Source of the DNA: Endobugula sp047636495
GTDB lineage: Bacteria > Pseudomonadota > Gammaproteobacteria > Pseudomonadales > Cellvibrionaceae
Assembly (NCBI GenBank): GCA_047636495.1
Contig: JBLILH010000014.1
Span: 1-64,000, forward strand
Reading direction: 5' to 3'
DNA: 64,000 bases
Part shown: positions 1 to 9,845 of the stretch, one piece after another
Position numbering within the stretch: the stretch's first letter is position 1
Layout of the letters: each line of letters begins with the position of its first letter
The notes under the pieces: model-generated
Seen by the model: the letters and a program-made list of their open reading frames with translations, nothing else
Told to the model about the DNA's origin: nothing
Database searches by the model: none
Program-made: the position numbers and the translations under genes

Positions 1-500
1 AATGCTGAACCCAGACAAGGTAGAAAATATTGAGATGGAAGCCTTGGGTTAACCATTGAGAAAATAGTGCCAATTAGCTTGAAAAACACCGGAAGCCGCG
101 ACTTATTATTCTGCAGAAGTAAAGTCATTGATTAATATGAAACTCATCGTCCTCTTAATAAAGATGAGTTTTTGCTTTAGGGCATCTCTAAAAACTACCG
201 CATGTTGTAATGATTCATTCAGGGTTGATACCAAGTATGCCCACTACTCAAGTATATATTGTCATCGAACCCATTAGAGGCAGCTGTCTATAATCAAAAA
301 ATTGACGTTATCTGTTGAAAGTGATTTCCATTTCGAAATGTATCTACAATTATTTGCGTGCATTGGTTAACTGTTTCTACAAGGTAGCCTGCGTCAAGTA
401 AGTATGCATATCAATAATAGTCTCTCGGGTAGCGGGTATTTCAATACAGTAAACTAATATGCACAAGAGAGGCCTAAAAAATAGACTAGTGCGAGTACGC
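1..500. other. left-edge non-coding stretch
   Basis: No convincing gene lies here. The first 52 bases can be read on the plus strand as the last 16 codons of an open frame ending in TAA at 50-52, so they may be the 3' end of a gene lying outside the window, but this is too short to judge. At about 177-200 there is a sequence starting TTAGGGCATCTCTAAAA that closely matches the end of the MITE-like element at 44995-45186. It looks like a solitary or decayed element end, because no matching opposite end was found nearby. Confidence 0.4.
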
Positions 501-1214
501 TTAGTTTTTGGGTTCTATAGGGAGCATTCTCACTATAATCCCCATTTCTGGGTGGTCCATATAATGCGTTTCTTTACTGCGCATACTGCGTCTTTCAGTA
601 AACTTTACAGCACGCGATACTTGTGGCTTGTCAGCAAGAAAGGGAGCGATGAAATTGTTGCCGGGTGTGTCTATTAAAGCAGTATTATCAGATCCAAGTA
701 TAGGGAGTATTGGCCAAGCATTTTCAGAAAAAGATGAACTCACATCGCCATAAATAAACTCGCTTAACCATAAGTCAGTCGTCAGGTGAAGGAAACGCCC
801 AATATGAATATTGATACTACCTTCTAACTCCCAATGATCGTCATTGCGTTGGCCTGCTCTAATGATGAACGGGGTTGATCGGCTCTCTTCCCACATTTGT
901 TGATCCCATGCCTGATGAAACAGCACCTCAAACTGTTCATTTCTTGTTAGTGCATAGCTATAACCTCCAAGCTGGTGTTCAGAGGAGGGGAGCGGGTCTT
1001 CGATAAAGCGATATTCCTCCGGGTAAGCAAGACTAATATCCGTTGGCCACTCCTCTCTTTGACTTGCAGGAATAGTATCAGTAGGCGGTGTGTTACGTTT
1101 GAATATAAGTAATTCTACCTGATACCAGCGGCCAGCATGTTGAGCGGCTGCTGTCATGCTGTACACGCTAATAAGTGTCAACAATAAGTAAAAACTTAGG
1201 CGTAAATAGGTCAT
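501..1214 (-). CDS. csiV: CsiV family cell-wall-associated protein
   Basis: This 237-residue protein has an N-terminal signal peptide of about 24 residues (hydrophobic run followed by AAAQ). It is followed by the WYQVELLIFKR motif that I associate with the CsiV family (PF10972). In Pseudomonas, CsiV is an essential envelope protein described as peptidoglycan-binding and linked to division. The rest is a periplasmic domain with no other motif I can name. It lies 53 bases downstream of mfd on the same strand, an arrangement also found in Pseudomonas, and the two are probably cotranscribed. Function is transferred from family knowledge only; no catalytic residue is visible. Confidence 0.75.
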   Translation of the reverse strand: MTYLRLSFYLLLTLISVYSMTAAAQHAGRWYQVELLIFKRNTPPTDTIPASQREEWPTDISLAYPEEYRFIEDPLPSSEHQLGGYSYALTRNEQFEVLFHQAWDQQMWEESRSTPFIIRAGQRNDDHWELEGSINIHIGRFLHLTTDLWLSEFIYGDVSSSFSENAWPILPILGSDNTALIDTPGNNFIAPFLADKPQVSRAVKFTERRSMRSKETHYMDHPEMGIIVRMLPIEPKN

Positions 1215-1267
1215 GTCGTATATATTCTCATGTTCTTATTTGAATAATAAAACCCGATGGCTTCATT

Positions 1268-4200
1268 TTAACTGGGCGTTAACGCCGTTAATAGTTGATT
1301 GGCGGCATCAATGCGCTCCTCTGCAAATGGCATATCGTGGTGGAATAATAACTGATTTGCTCCACGAAGTTGATATAAATGCGGTTGATTCTGTACCATT
1401 TTGACCAAGCTGAGTGGATCCGTTTTTGGATTGGAAGAAAACTCAATCATAATACGTTTGGCATTAGCATCTACTTTAGCAATACCCAAAGCGTCAGCCT
1501 CTAATTTAATTTGTGTCACACGAATTAGATGTTTTGCGGGTTCAGGCAGCAACCCAAATCGGTCAATCATTTCTATTTGTAAATCATCAAAGCCTTGCTC
1601 ATCTTTAATAGACGATAATCGCTTGTAGAATAATAAGCGAGTATGCACATCAGGTAAGTATTTGTCAGGGATAAGCGCAGGGATATGTAAATTAATATCC
1701 ACATGGCTTGGCATTAATAGTGATTCTGAAGTGTCTTTGCCTTCTTTAATCTTTCTTACGGTTTCTTCAAGCATCTCCATATACAGGGTAAAACCAATAG
1801 AATGCATTTGTCCACTTTGATCGTCACCTAATAATTCACCCGCACCGCGTATCTCTAAATCGTGAGTAGCCAGGGTAAATCCCGCGCCTAACTCATCGGC
1901 CTGCGCTATTGCTTCTAAGCGTTTTTCAGCATCGGCGGTCATTACTTTGGGCGGCGGCGTCATTAAATACGCGTAGGCCTGATGATGTGACCGGCCAACA
2001 CGCCCACGAAGTTGATGTAATTGTGCCAAACCAAATTTATCGGCACGTTCTATAATAATGGTGTTAGCGTTAGGAATGTCGATGCCCGTTTCAATAATAG
2101 TACTGCATACTAATACGTTATAACGCTGATGATAAAACTCGGACATCACATGTTCCAATTGTTTTTCACGCAGCTGTCCGTGAGCGGTGCCGACTCGTGC
2201 CTCGGGAATGAGCTCTGATAAATGGCGCGCCATTTTTTCAATTGTTTTTACTTCATTATGCAAAAAGTAAACTTGGCCTCCACGTAAAATTTCTCTTAAT
2301 ACAGCTTCTTTAATCAATGCATCATCAAAAGCACGAACAAAAGTTTTTACCGATAAACGTCGTGCGGGGGGCGTAGCAATAATAGATAAATCACGAATGC
2401 CATGCATTGCCATATTCAGTGTACGAGGAATAGGGGTTGCGGTTAAGGTGAGAATGTCGACTTCACTTCGAAATGCTTTAATCGCTTCTTTTTGACGCAC
2501 CCCGAAGCGGTGTTCTTCATCAATGACTAATAACCCCAGGTTTTTAAAGGTAAAGCCTGTGGTTAATATTTTGTGTGTACCAATAAGAATGTCAATTTCA
2601 CCACTAGCGACCTTCGCTTCAATGATTTTAGTCTCTTTTGTCGTTTGAAAGCGAGAAATGACGGCAACATTTACCGGCCAATCCACAAAGCGATCAATAA
2701 AATTTTCATTATGCTGTTGTGCCAGTAAGGTCGTTGGGACTAACACAGCCACTTGCTTACTAGCTTGCGTCGCAATAAATGCGGCTCGCATAGCGACTTC
2801 GGTTTTACCAAAGCCTACGTCACCACAAACTAATCTGTCCATAGGTTTTGCTGATAGCATGTCATTGCGCACGGAGTGTATTGCCACTTCCTGATCAGGT
2901 GTCTCTTCAAATGGAAAGCTACTGGAAAATAGTTGATAGTCTGCTTTATTGTAGGGAAATGCAAAACCTACGCGCGCGTCGCGACGGGCATAAATATCTA
3001 ATAACTCTGCCGCTACGTCACGAACCTCTTTAGCCGCTTTTTCTTTCGCTTTACGCCAATGGTCACTGCCTAATCGATGAAGTGGTGCTAAGCCTTCGGC
3101 TGCACCTGAATAACGACTAATCAAATGTAAGTGTGTGACCGGAACGTATAATTTTGCGTCGTTAGCATATTCCAACATTAAAAATTCATTGGTTTCCTGA
3201 TCTTTACCGTGGCCAACCACAATAGTTTCCAAGCCTAAATATCTGCCCACACCATGATCTAGATGGACTACAGGCGCACCGATTTTCAATTCGGTTAGAT
3301 TTTTAATGACTTGCTCGCTCACATCCTGTGAGGTTTTACGACGACGGCGTTGTTTAACTTGGTTGCCGAACAGCTGAGTCTCAGTAATGACTGAAATAGC
3401 AGGGTCGGTTAACGAGAATCCTTGCTCAATAACCGATTCGGTGATGGCTAAAGGCATATCGCCGTCAATAAATGTTTGCCAGTGATCGACGTGGACAGGC
3501 TTTATGTTATTAGGCTGCAGTACATTTAATAATGCTTCACGACGACCAGGGGATTCGGCGCAAAATAATACCCGACCAGAAAACTCATTTACATACTGGA
3601 TCAATCGACTGTAAGGTTGAGCCGTGTGCGCATCAACCGTTAGCTCGGGCAAAACTTGACTATTAAACGTAACATGAGATTTTTCTGAGGGCTGAATAGT
3701 ACACTGACTAAAACGTTTTAAGTGTGAAAATATCTCAGCAACGGGTAGAAAAATTTCGGAGGGCGACAATATAGGTCTTTGCAAATCTCCCTGACGACTT
3801 TCAAATCGTCGATGAACTTCACGCCAGAAATGCTCACCAGCAGATTCAATCCCCGTAAGTGAAAAAATGTGAGTGTTATTAGGTAAGTAGTCAAATAATG
3901 AAATACACTCTTTAAAAAACAAGGGTAAATAATATTCGATGCCAGCAGGTGCAATACCATCGCTAATATCTTTATAAATAGAGCATTGACGATGATCGAC
4001 ATTAAATCGTTCGTGCCACTGGGTGCGAAAACCACGAATACCATCCTCATCCAAAGGAAATTCTTTTGCCGGTAACAGGTAAATATTGTCTACTTGCTGA
4101 ATGCTACGCTGGGTTTCTGGGTCGAAGGTACGCAAGGTATCAACTTCGTTGTCGAACAAATCAATACGATAGGGCAGAGCACTTCCCATAGGAAATAAAT

Positions 4201-4768
4201 CGACTAGTGAGCCGCGAACAGCAAACTCACCATGGGAATAGACCGTATCTACGCAGTGATAGCCAGACGACTCTAACCGTCTACGCATATGGCCAATATC
4301 AAACAGATCACCTTTTTTAATGATAAAACTGTATTTTTGTAGGTAATCGAGCGGTGGCAAACGACACATAAGCGTGTTCATCGCGACCACTACAATGCCT
4401 TTTTTCAGCTGGGTAATACTGTGAAGTGTTTCTAAACGGGTCGAGACAATGTCGTCATGCGGCGAAAATATATCGTAAGGTAGTGTTTCCCAATCTGTAA
4501 AATGTAGCACGGGGAGGTGACTTTGTTGCTGGCCTTTCTCGACTGGGTCGTTGAAAAAACGTAATTCTTCCAATAAATGATTAGCCGTTGCAGTATCTTG
4601 TGTAACGACGAGTATCGCCTGTTTTTCACTAGCGGTACGGATAATCGCTAATGCACTTGACGCACCATATAAACCTCCCCATTGCTGTTTTAACCCTAGA
4701 CTATTATCGAGGTCAATGGGCGGGTTGAGAGGAGAGATGGTTGATGAAGAAAAGGTTGATATACTCAT
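1268..4768 (-). CDS. mfd: transcription-repair coupling factor Mfd
   Basis: This 1166-residue SF2 translocase displaces RNA polymerase stalled at DNA lesions and recruits UvrA in transcription-coupled nucleotide excision repair. The length fits the family (E. coli about 1148). The order seen is an N-terminal UvrB-homology region, a central RNA-polymerase-interacting domain (KIGAPVVHLDHGVGRY region, about residues 490-570), and RecG-like helicase motors. The motors carry Walker A GDVGFGKTEV near residue 650, a DEEHRFG box near 750 and a QLRGRVGRS motif VI. A C-terminal TRCF domain follows. The start puts the protein at normal length. The gene is divergent from the lipoprotein gene at 4933 and followed by csiV. 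Confidence 0.97.
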   Translation of the reverse strand: MSISTFSSSTISPLNPPIDLDNSLGLKQQWGGLYGASSALAIIRTASEKQAILVVTQDTATANHLLEELRFFNDPVEKGQQQSHLPVLHFTDWETLPYDIFSPHDDIVSTRLETLHSITQLKKGIVVVAMNTLMCRLPPLDYLQKYSFIIKKGDLFDIGHMRRRLESSGYHCVDTVYSHGEFAVRGSLVDLFPMGSALPYRIDLFDNEVDTLRTFDPETQRSIQQVDNIYLLPAKEFPLDEDGIRGFRTQWHERFNVDHRQCSIYKDISDGIAPAGIEYYLPLFFKECISLFDYLPNNTHIFSLTGIESAGEHFWREVHRRFESRQGDLQRPILSPSEIFLPVAEIFSHLKRFSQCTIQPSEKSHVTFNSQVLPELTVDAHTAQPYSRLIQYVNEFSGRVLFCAESPGRREALLNVLQPNNIKPVHVDHWQTFIDGDMPLAITESVIEQGFSLTDPAISVITETQLFGNQVKQRRRRKTSQDVSEQVIKNLTELKIGAPVVHLDHGVGRYLGLETIVVGHGKDQETNEFLMLEYANDAKLYVPVTHLHLISRYSGAAEGLAPLHRLGSDHWRKAKEKAAKEVRDVAAELLDIYARRDARVGFAFPYNKADYQLFSSSFPFEETPDQEVAIHSVRNDMLSAKPMDRLVCGDVGFGKTEVAMRAAFIATQASKQVAVLVPTTLLAQQHNENFIDRFVDWPVNVAVISRFQTTKETKIIEAKVASGEIDILIGTHKILTTGFTFKNLGLLVIDEEHRFGVRQKEAIKAFRSEVDILTLTATPIPRTLNMAMHGIRDLSIIATPPARRLSVKTFVRAFDDALIKEAVLREILRGGQVYFLHNEVKTIEKMARHLSELIPEARVGTAHGQLREKQLEHVMSEFYHQRYNVLVCSTIIETGIDIPNANTIIIERADKFGLAQLHQLRGRVGRSHHQAYAYLMTPPPKVMTADAEKRLEAIAQADELGAGFTLATHDLEIRGAGELLGDDQSGQMHSIGFTLYMEMLEETVRKIKEGKDTSESLLMPSHVDINLHIPALIPDKYLPDVHTRLLFYKRLSSIKDEQGFDDLQIEMIDRFGLLPEPAKHLIRVTQIKLEADALGIAKVDANAKRIMIEFSSNPKTDPLSLVKMVQNQPHLYQLRGANQLLFHHDMPFAEERIDAANQLLTALTPS

Positions 4769-4932
4769 GGTTGACTATTTTACTTCTTATATAATATATG
4801 GCGCATGTAGATATGCGGTATGTAAAATACGGGGTATTGTAGCGGAGGAGATCATGATAGTCTGTGATAATACTAATAATTGACATCAATAAGATGTTTT
4901 AACTACTCAACCTGCTGATATTTCAAGTATTT

Positions 4933-5631
4933 ATGTTTTTTTCTCATTGTACTCCTAAGACTTTTTTACCTTATATGCTTTGTGTGTTCGCCGCGCTATT
5001 ATCCGGGTGCGGAGAAGGCTTTAATGTTAAGCAGCTAGGCAAAGGTGATATCGATTTTGTCGCTGATGCGCACCGCAAAGAAAGTGAGCGATTGTTATAT
5101 GAACTAATGGAAAAGCTATATAAGCGAAACCCTATCGAGCTAGCGAAGCAAGAAAGTGACACAATAGAAGCTCAAATAGGCCGTTTGCAGGCGTCGGTTA
5201 ATGAAGATAGTCCTTTGCTCATCGACGGCGTCGAAGGTATCGACGTATTACAATCGGCCTTCGACGTCCATTATACGGGCGATCGGGTATTCGCTCTTGT
5301 CAGCGGTTTAGTCAGCATGATGCACAAAAGCTATAGTTATCATGTAGAGTTTTACATGTTCGACAAGCTCGATCAGCAAAAACTGTATAATTCAGCTAGA
5401 AATATCGAAACTTTTTCTTGGCGACTACGCACAGAAAATAATAGTGATGGCGAACGTTTATTGATGTCTACAGAGCTTAGTGGAGACAATGTCAATTTGA
5501 GCTTCGAGCGTCTGATCGCTAAGTTAATATCAATACAAGATATGATGGCTCTTATTGCTGCAGATGGCGACCGCAGAGCGATTAATGGGGTGACTCAAGG
5601 TGTTGCTAAAGCGATTTTCTTACCTATTTAA
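4933..5631 (+). CDS. putative lipoprotein of unknown function
   Basis: This 232-residue protein begins with a short hydrophobic signal ending in a lipobox LLSGC, so Cys26 is the likely lipidated residue. The mature part is mostly charged and predicted helical, with a KESERLLYELMEKLYKRNP segment near the start and a C-terminal region rich in Leu and Ala. I do not recognise the family. Similar lipoproteins can sit divergently from mfd in related bacteria, but that is a loose recollection. The ribosome binding site ahead of the ATG is weak. A strong nested palindrome follows 21 bases after the stop. Confidence 0.7.
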   Translation: MFFSHCTPKTFLPYMLCVFAALLSGCGEGFNVKQLGKGDIDFVADAHRKESERLLYELMEKLYKRNPIELAKQESDTIEAQIGRLQASVNEDSPLLIDGVEGIDVLQSAFDVHYTGDRVFALVSGLVSMMHKSYSYHVEFYMFDKLDQQKLYNSARNIETFSWRLRTENNSDGERLLMSTELSGDNVNLSFERLIAKLISIQDMMALIAADGDRRAINGVTQGVAKAIFLPI

Positions 5632-5652
5632 GCCTCTCTACATGTCACAAAG

Positions 5653-5683
5653 TTGCCAAGTTGGCAACTTGCCAACTTGGCAA
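5653..5683. repeat. 31-bp nested palindrome
   Basis: Two 15-base arms, TTGCCAAGTTGGCAA and its exact reverse complement, are separated by one base. Each arm is itself an imperfect palindrome (TTGCCAA/TTGGCAA). It sits just after the lipoprotein gene. It could act as a transcript-end hairpin, but no T-run follows on either strand, so a protein-binding site is equally possible. Confidence 0.6.
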
Positions 5684-5777
5684 ACAAGCTAATCAATAGT
5701 TCGTCATCCATTAAGCGGCATACAGTTTTTCTCAAAGTACCCCTTTATTTATCCTCCCATCCATCCATCAGTCAATA

Positions 5778-6221
5778 ATGATCATCCGCGAAGCTTTTAA
5801 TCAAAAGCGGAAAAAACGTCATATTGTTTATATCTCCTTTATCCATGAAAACGTAAACGTCACAGACGGAGTAGATATTTTTATAGCGTACGAATTTTTA
5901 AGGCCGCTATATAATGGGGGCAACGTATATTTAGGAGAAATGATTTCAGGTTGTTAAGGTGGGCAGCGGGCAGGTCGTCTTCAAAGGCCAGAAAATATAG
6001 CCGTAAACGTTATTTTATCAGATCAGCTGAAATCAGGTGTAAATGAAACCGCAATATTGGCAAACATAAAAACCGCTACCTACATACGAGGTAAAATTAT
6101 ATTGTTAGGACAAGGTGATTTTGACGATGTTGGTGGTGCTGTCAATGTCAATAACGTGTCACTAACGCATATCGATTTTTACCTAAGCCATGGAGCGAAG
6201 CTTAGCGCGAACGGGGAGTAG
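5778..6221 (+). pseudogene. unknown ORF interrupted by one in-frame TAA
   Basis: A single reading frame runs from ATG at 5778 to TAG at 6219-6221, broken only by TAA at 5955-5957. The first half reads MIIREAFNQKRKKRH and onward for 59 codons. The second half continues in the same frame for 87 codons (RPENIAVNVILSDQL, later GQGDFDDVGGAVNV) with protein-like composition. One CAA-to-TAA change would explain the break. I do not recognise the protein. No good ribosome binding site precedes the ATG. It may be a recently inactivated gene, or the halves may be separate remnants. Confidence 0.45.
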
Positions 6222-6638
6222 TGAACTGATCCTTGCACGGCACCGTTCAATCGAAGGCATTGTAAACTAGTACTCTGTCCCGAAAGACAATCAAGAGTCA
6301 AATGTTCGTACTCGCCATAACAAGGTTACGGTCTCAATAATGTAACAAATCATCTCGCACCATAAATCTAGCCGCTAGCGTTGGCTCATTTGGATCCGTT
6401 TTTTCTTGATTTATAGTTAAAATCGAGACTTTCGTAGTAAGGATGCCAGCCGCTTTACTAATGACGTTGTTGAAACACATTATTAGTAAACTTCGCTTCT
6501 AAATTCATTAATCCTACTTGCGCTTAGTGGCACAAATTACGATAATACGCATATTTGAAGAAACGGTATAAATGTAGCCTCTCTTTAACTCTCCTCTTTA
6601 ACTCTTAACTTATTATTTAACATACAAGGTGACCTGCG
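6222..6638. other. intergenic region before gap
   Basis: No gene is visible here. It probably holds the promoter of the dehydrogenase gene that follows, but I could not pick one convincing -35/-10 pair. The last bases carry AAGGTG at 6626-6631, eight bases ahead of the GTG start at 6639, which supports that start. Confidence 0.4.
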
Positions 6639-8087
6639 GTGAATCGACCTAAGCCAGATGATTATTTCAAAGATTGGAAACAACGTGAAGCATTAGCGGA
6701 GGCGATGATTCCCTTAATAGGTAAGCTGTATCGTGAGTCAAATGTAAAAACTTATATGTACAGCAAGCCGTTGATTAATCGCTCGGTGATTGATTTGATG
6801 AAGGCACATCGCGCCGTACGCCAAGTTGAGGAGAATGAATTATCTGAATTTGAAACTTTCCCTATACTAAAAGCGATGGCAGAACTTAATCTGGGTAGCT
6901 GCCATATTGATCTTGGTAAGTTAGCCGTTAAATTTATGGAGCAACCAGACGGTACGGTCGTCGATACATGGGTGGCGAGTGAATTAAAGCAATTTATTGG
7001 TTCGGCCGACAAGCTCTTAGAAAAACCACAAGATGTCGTATTATATGGCTTCGGACGCATTGGACGTTTACTGACACGCTTATTAGTTGAGAAGGCGGGT
7101 AGTGGCGACCAGCTCCGTTTGCGTGCAATTGTTGTGCGTAAAGGTAAAAGCCCTAACGACTTAGTTAAGCGTTCTAGCTTGCTACGTCGTGATTCAGTTC
7201 ACGGTAGCTTTAAAGGCACTATTCGAGTTGAAGAAGACACTAATACGCTGGTGTGTAATGGTACCGAAATTAAAGTAATTTACGCCAACTCGCCTACGGA
7301 AATTGATTACACCGAATATGGCATTCAAGATGCTATTTTGCTAGACAGTACGGGGGTGTGGCGCGACGAAGAGGGGCTGTCACAACATTTGAATTGCCCT
7401 GGGATTAGCAAGGTATTACTGACTGCGCCAGGCAAAGGTGAGATGAAAAACGTGGTATACGGTATTAATAACCACGTGATTCAGCCAGACGATAAGATTA
7501 TTTCTGCGGCATCGTGTACTACTAATGCCATTACCCCAGTATTAAAGGCGTTAATGGATAAATATGGTATCGAGAAAGGGCACGTTGAAACAGTGCATTC
7601 TTATACTAATGACCAAAACCTCATTGATAATTATCATACTGGCGAACGTCGCGGTCGAAGTGCCGTTTTAAACATGGTGCTAACGGAAACGGGGGCAGCA
7701 AAAGCGGTACAAAAGGCGATTCCTGAATTAGCGGGCAAGTTAACGGGCAACTCCATTCGCGTGCCGACGCCGAATGTATCAATGGCTATTTTGAATATTC
7801 AGTTGCAGGCTTCTCCCACTAAAGATGAGCTAAACGACTACATGCGTGAAGTGGCGCTGCATTCTCCGTTGCAACAGCAAATTGATTACACCAATTCACC
7901 CGAAGTCGTTTCTAGTGACTTTGTAGGTTCACGTCATGCGTGTATTTTTGATAGCAAAGCGACTATTGTTAATGATAATAGCTGCGTGCTTTACTGCTGG
8001 TACGATAATGAATTTGGTTATAGCTGCCAAGTTGTTCGCTGCTTAGAGCAAATGGCGGGCGTTAACTATCAGGTATATCCCCTTTGA
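6639..8087 (+). CDS. gap: glyceraldehyde-3-phosphate dehydrogenase, long form
   Basis: This enzyme oxidatively phosphorylates glyceraldehyde 3-phosphate with NAD(P)+ in glycolysis or gluconeogenesis. The 482-residue protein is longer than the usual 330-340. An N-terminal extension of about 130 residues precedes the Rossmann motif YGFGRIGRLL near residues 134-144. The catalytic cysteine is C293 in SCTTN, and the C-terminal WYDNEFGYS motif is intact. This long form next to mfd and nqr is what I recall from Pseudomonas (PA3001 type). The start is GTG, chosen for the well-spaced AAGGTG upstream. A Rho-independent terminator follows at 8132-8162, so it is probably monocistronic. Confidence 0.93.
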   Translation: MNRPKPDDYFKDWKQREALAEAMIPLIGKLYRESNVKTYMYSKPLINRSVIDLMKAHRAVRQVEENELSEFETFPILKAMAELNLGSCHIDLGKLAVKFMEQPDGTVVDTWVASELKQFIGSADKLLEKPQDVVLYGFGRIGRLLTRLLVEKAGSGDQLRLRAIVVRKGKSPNDLVKRSSLLRRDSVHGSFKGTIRVEEDTNTLVCNGTEIKVIYANSPTEIDYTEYGIQDAILLDSTGVWRDEEGLSQHLNCPGISKVLLTAPGKGEMKNVVYGINNHVIQPDDKIISAASCTTNAITPVLKALMDKYGIEKGHVETVHSYTNDQNLIDNYHTGERRGRSAVLNMVLTETGAAKAVQKAIPELAGKLTGNSIRVPTPNVSMAILNIQLQASPTKDELNDYMREVALHSPLQQQIDYTNSPEVVSSDFVGSRHACIFDSKATIVNDNSCVLYCWYDNEFGYSCQVVRCLEQMAGVNYQVYPL

Positions 8088-8131
8088 TCATGTAGTGAAA
8101 TGGTAATGCTGTAGCACGCCGTTAGCTCTTG

Positions 8132-8162
8132 AGCCCGATAAGTAAACGCTTATCGGGCTTCT
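8132..8162 (+). terminator. Rho-independent terminator after gap
   Basis: An 11-bp perfect stem, AGCCCGATAAG paired with CTTATCGGGCT, has a six-base loop and is followed by a short T-containing tail. It lies 45 bases after the gap stop codon. Confidence 0.8.
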
Positions 8163-8499
8163 ATCATTTGTGTGCTGTTTTCTCCCTATTTATTCCCCAG
8201 CTTGTTTGTTACCTTGTCGCTTAAATTATGATCAGAAATGGAGTTTTAATAAAATTTTATACCTAAAACTGCTATTTTTACTGGAAAGACCTCCCATAGA
8301 TCCTTATAATTGCGCCGCTTAGCAAAAGCCGTACTTTTCTTGTGTAATTGTCTACACTTACTTAGATTAGCAACATCACGCTACGCGAAAAAAAACAACC
8401 CAAAAAAACACGTTAGAGTACATTGCAGAGAAATACCAATGTAGCTTGACAAAGCGTGTTTTTAGAACCCTCCACTCAACAATTTTAGGCTAGAGGCGT
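8163..8499 (+). promoter_or_regulatory. upstream region of the nqr operon
   Basis: This non-coding stretch of about 340 bases lies between the gap terminator and nqrA. It must hold the operon promoter. TTGACA occurs at 8446-8451 but without a good -10 at normal spacing, so I do not commit to it. A purine-rich AGAGG ahead of 8500 is the nqrA ribosome binding site. Confidence 0.4.
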
Positions 8500-9843
8500 A
8501 TGATTACTATCCGTCGAGGTTTGGATTTACCGATTAATGGTAAGCCAAAGCAAGTCATTTCAGAATCTCCTGCTGTCAACTCAGTCGCCATTGTTGGTCC
8601 TGATTATAACGGCATGAAACCCACAATGGCTGTCAAAGAAGGTGACCCTGTTAAACTCGGTCAACTACTCTTTACCGATAAGAAAACTGAAGGTGTTCGA
8701 TATACTGCACCCGCATCAGGTGTAGTGAGCGCAATTAATCGTGGCGCTCGTCGAGTACTAGAATCTGTGGTTATCGATGTTAAAGGTGACGACAAAGAGT
8801 TATTCGATAAATACTCTGCAAACGACCTCGCTAATATTGATCGTCAAAAAGTAGTCGATAATTTGGTTCAGTCCGGCGCGTGGACATCATTCCGCACGCG
8901 ACCTTTTAGTAAGGTTCCGGCCATTGATACCACGCCAGCGTCCATTTTTGTCACCGCAATGGATACCAACCCGTTAGCCGTCGACCCGAACGTTGTTATG
9001 GCGACAGAACAGGTAGCATTTAATGATGGTGTTATTGTTCTTACTCGCTTAACCGAGGGTAAGGTGTTTGTTTGTAAAGGCGACAACGCTGTCTTTAGTT
9101 CGCCAGAAAATGCGTCCGTGGTAACAGAAACTTTCGCAGGCGCGCATCCTGCGGGTAACGCGGGAACACATATTCATCATCTTGACCCCGTCAATGTGAA
9201 TAAAGTGGTATGGACTATTGGTTACCAAGATGTCATTGCTATAGGCCATTTGTTTTTATCCGGTGAATTATACACTCGTCGTGTAATCTCATTAGCAGGT
9301 CCACGGGTGAATAACCCTCGATTACTGGCTACACGAATAGGCGCAAGCCTAGACGCACTCACCGCCGGAAGTATTATTGGCAGTAATAACCGTGTTATAT
9401 CGGGTTCTGTTTTTGGTGGACGTACGGCTAATGCTAGTTTAGCCTTCTTGGGTCGTTACCATCACCAAATTACAGTGCTTGAAGAAGGCGATGAGCGTTT
9501 GTTTATGCACTACCTGAGGGCTGGATTTGACGGTTTTTCTACCCTTGGCATTTATATCTCTAGCCTAATTAAAGGTAAAACATTTAATTTCACTACGACA
9601 ACGAATGGCAGTGAAAGAGCTATGGTTCCTATCGGTGCGTATGAAAACGTAATGCCTTTAGATATTTTGCCAACACAGCTGCTACGTTCGTTGATTGTAG
9701 GTGACACCGAGATGGCTCAAAAATTGGGCGGGCTAGAGCTAGATGAAGAAGATTTAGCATTGTGCACTTACGTATGTCCCGGTAAATATGAATATGGGCC
9801 TATTTTGCGCGATAACTTAACGCGTATCGAGACTGAGGGTTAA
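8500..9843 (+). CDS. nqrA: Na+-NQR subunit A
   Basis: NqrA is the peripheral subunit of the Na+-translocating NADH:ubiquinone oxidoreductase and contributes to the quinone-reaction side of the complex on the cytoplasmic face. The 447-residue length matches the family. The N-terminus MITIRRGLDLPINGKP and the barrel-sandwich region GVRYTAPASGVVSAINRGARR are typical of NqrA, and no membrane helix is apparent. It is the first gene of nqrABCDEF-apbE-nqrM, and nqrB starts 2 bases after its stop codon. Confidence 0.96.
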   Translation: MITIRRGLDLPINGKPKQVISESPAVNSVAIVGPDYNGMKPTMAVKEGDPVKLGQLLFTDKKTEGVRYTAPASGVVSAINRGARRVLESVVIDVKGDDKELFDKYSANDLANIDRQKVVDNLVQSGAWTSFRTRPFSKVPAIDTTPASIFVTAMDTNPLAVDPNVVMATEQVAFNDGVIVLTRLTEGKVFVCKGDNAVFSSPENASVVTETFAGAHPAGNAGTHIHHLDPVNVNKVVWTIGYQDVIAIGHLFLSGELYTRRVISLAGPRVNNPRLLATRIGASLDALTAGSIIGSNNRVISGSVFGGRTANASLAFLGRYHHQITVLEEGDERLFMHYLRAGFDGFSTLGIYISSLIKGKTFNFTTTTNGSERAMVPIGAYENVMPLDILPTQLLRSLIVGDTEMAQKLGGLELDEEDLALCTYVCPGKYEYGPILRDNLTRIETEG

Positions 9844-9845
9844 TC

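Noticed and set aside
459..677. Plus-strand open frame over csiV
   Set aside because: It is antisense to csiV, which has a signal peptide and family motifs; the plus-strand frame has neither.
5955..5957. In-frame TAA as a recoded codon
   Set aside because: TAA is not a selenocysteine codon and no recoding context is seen; a simple nonsense mutation is more likely.
8446..8451. TTGACA as the nqr operon -35 box
   Set aside because: No acceptable -10 box lies 16-18 bases downstream.
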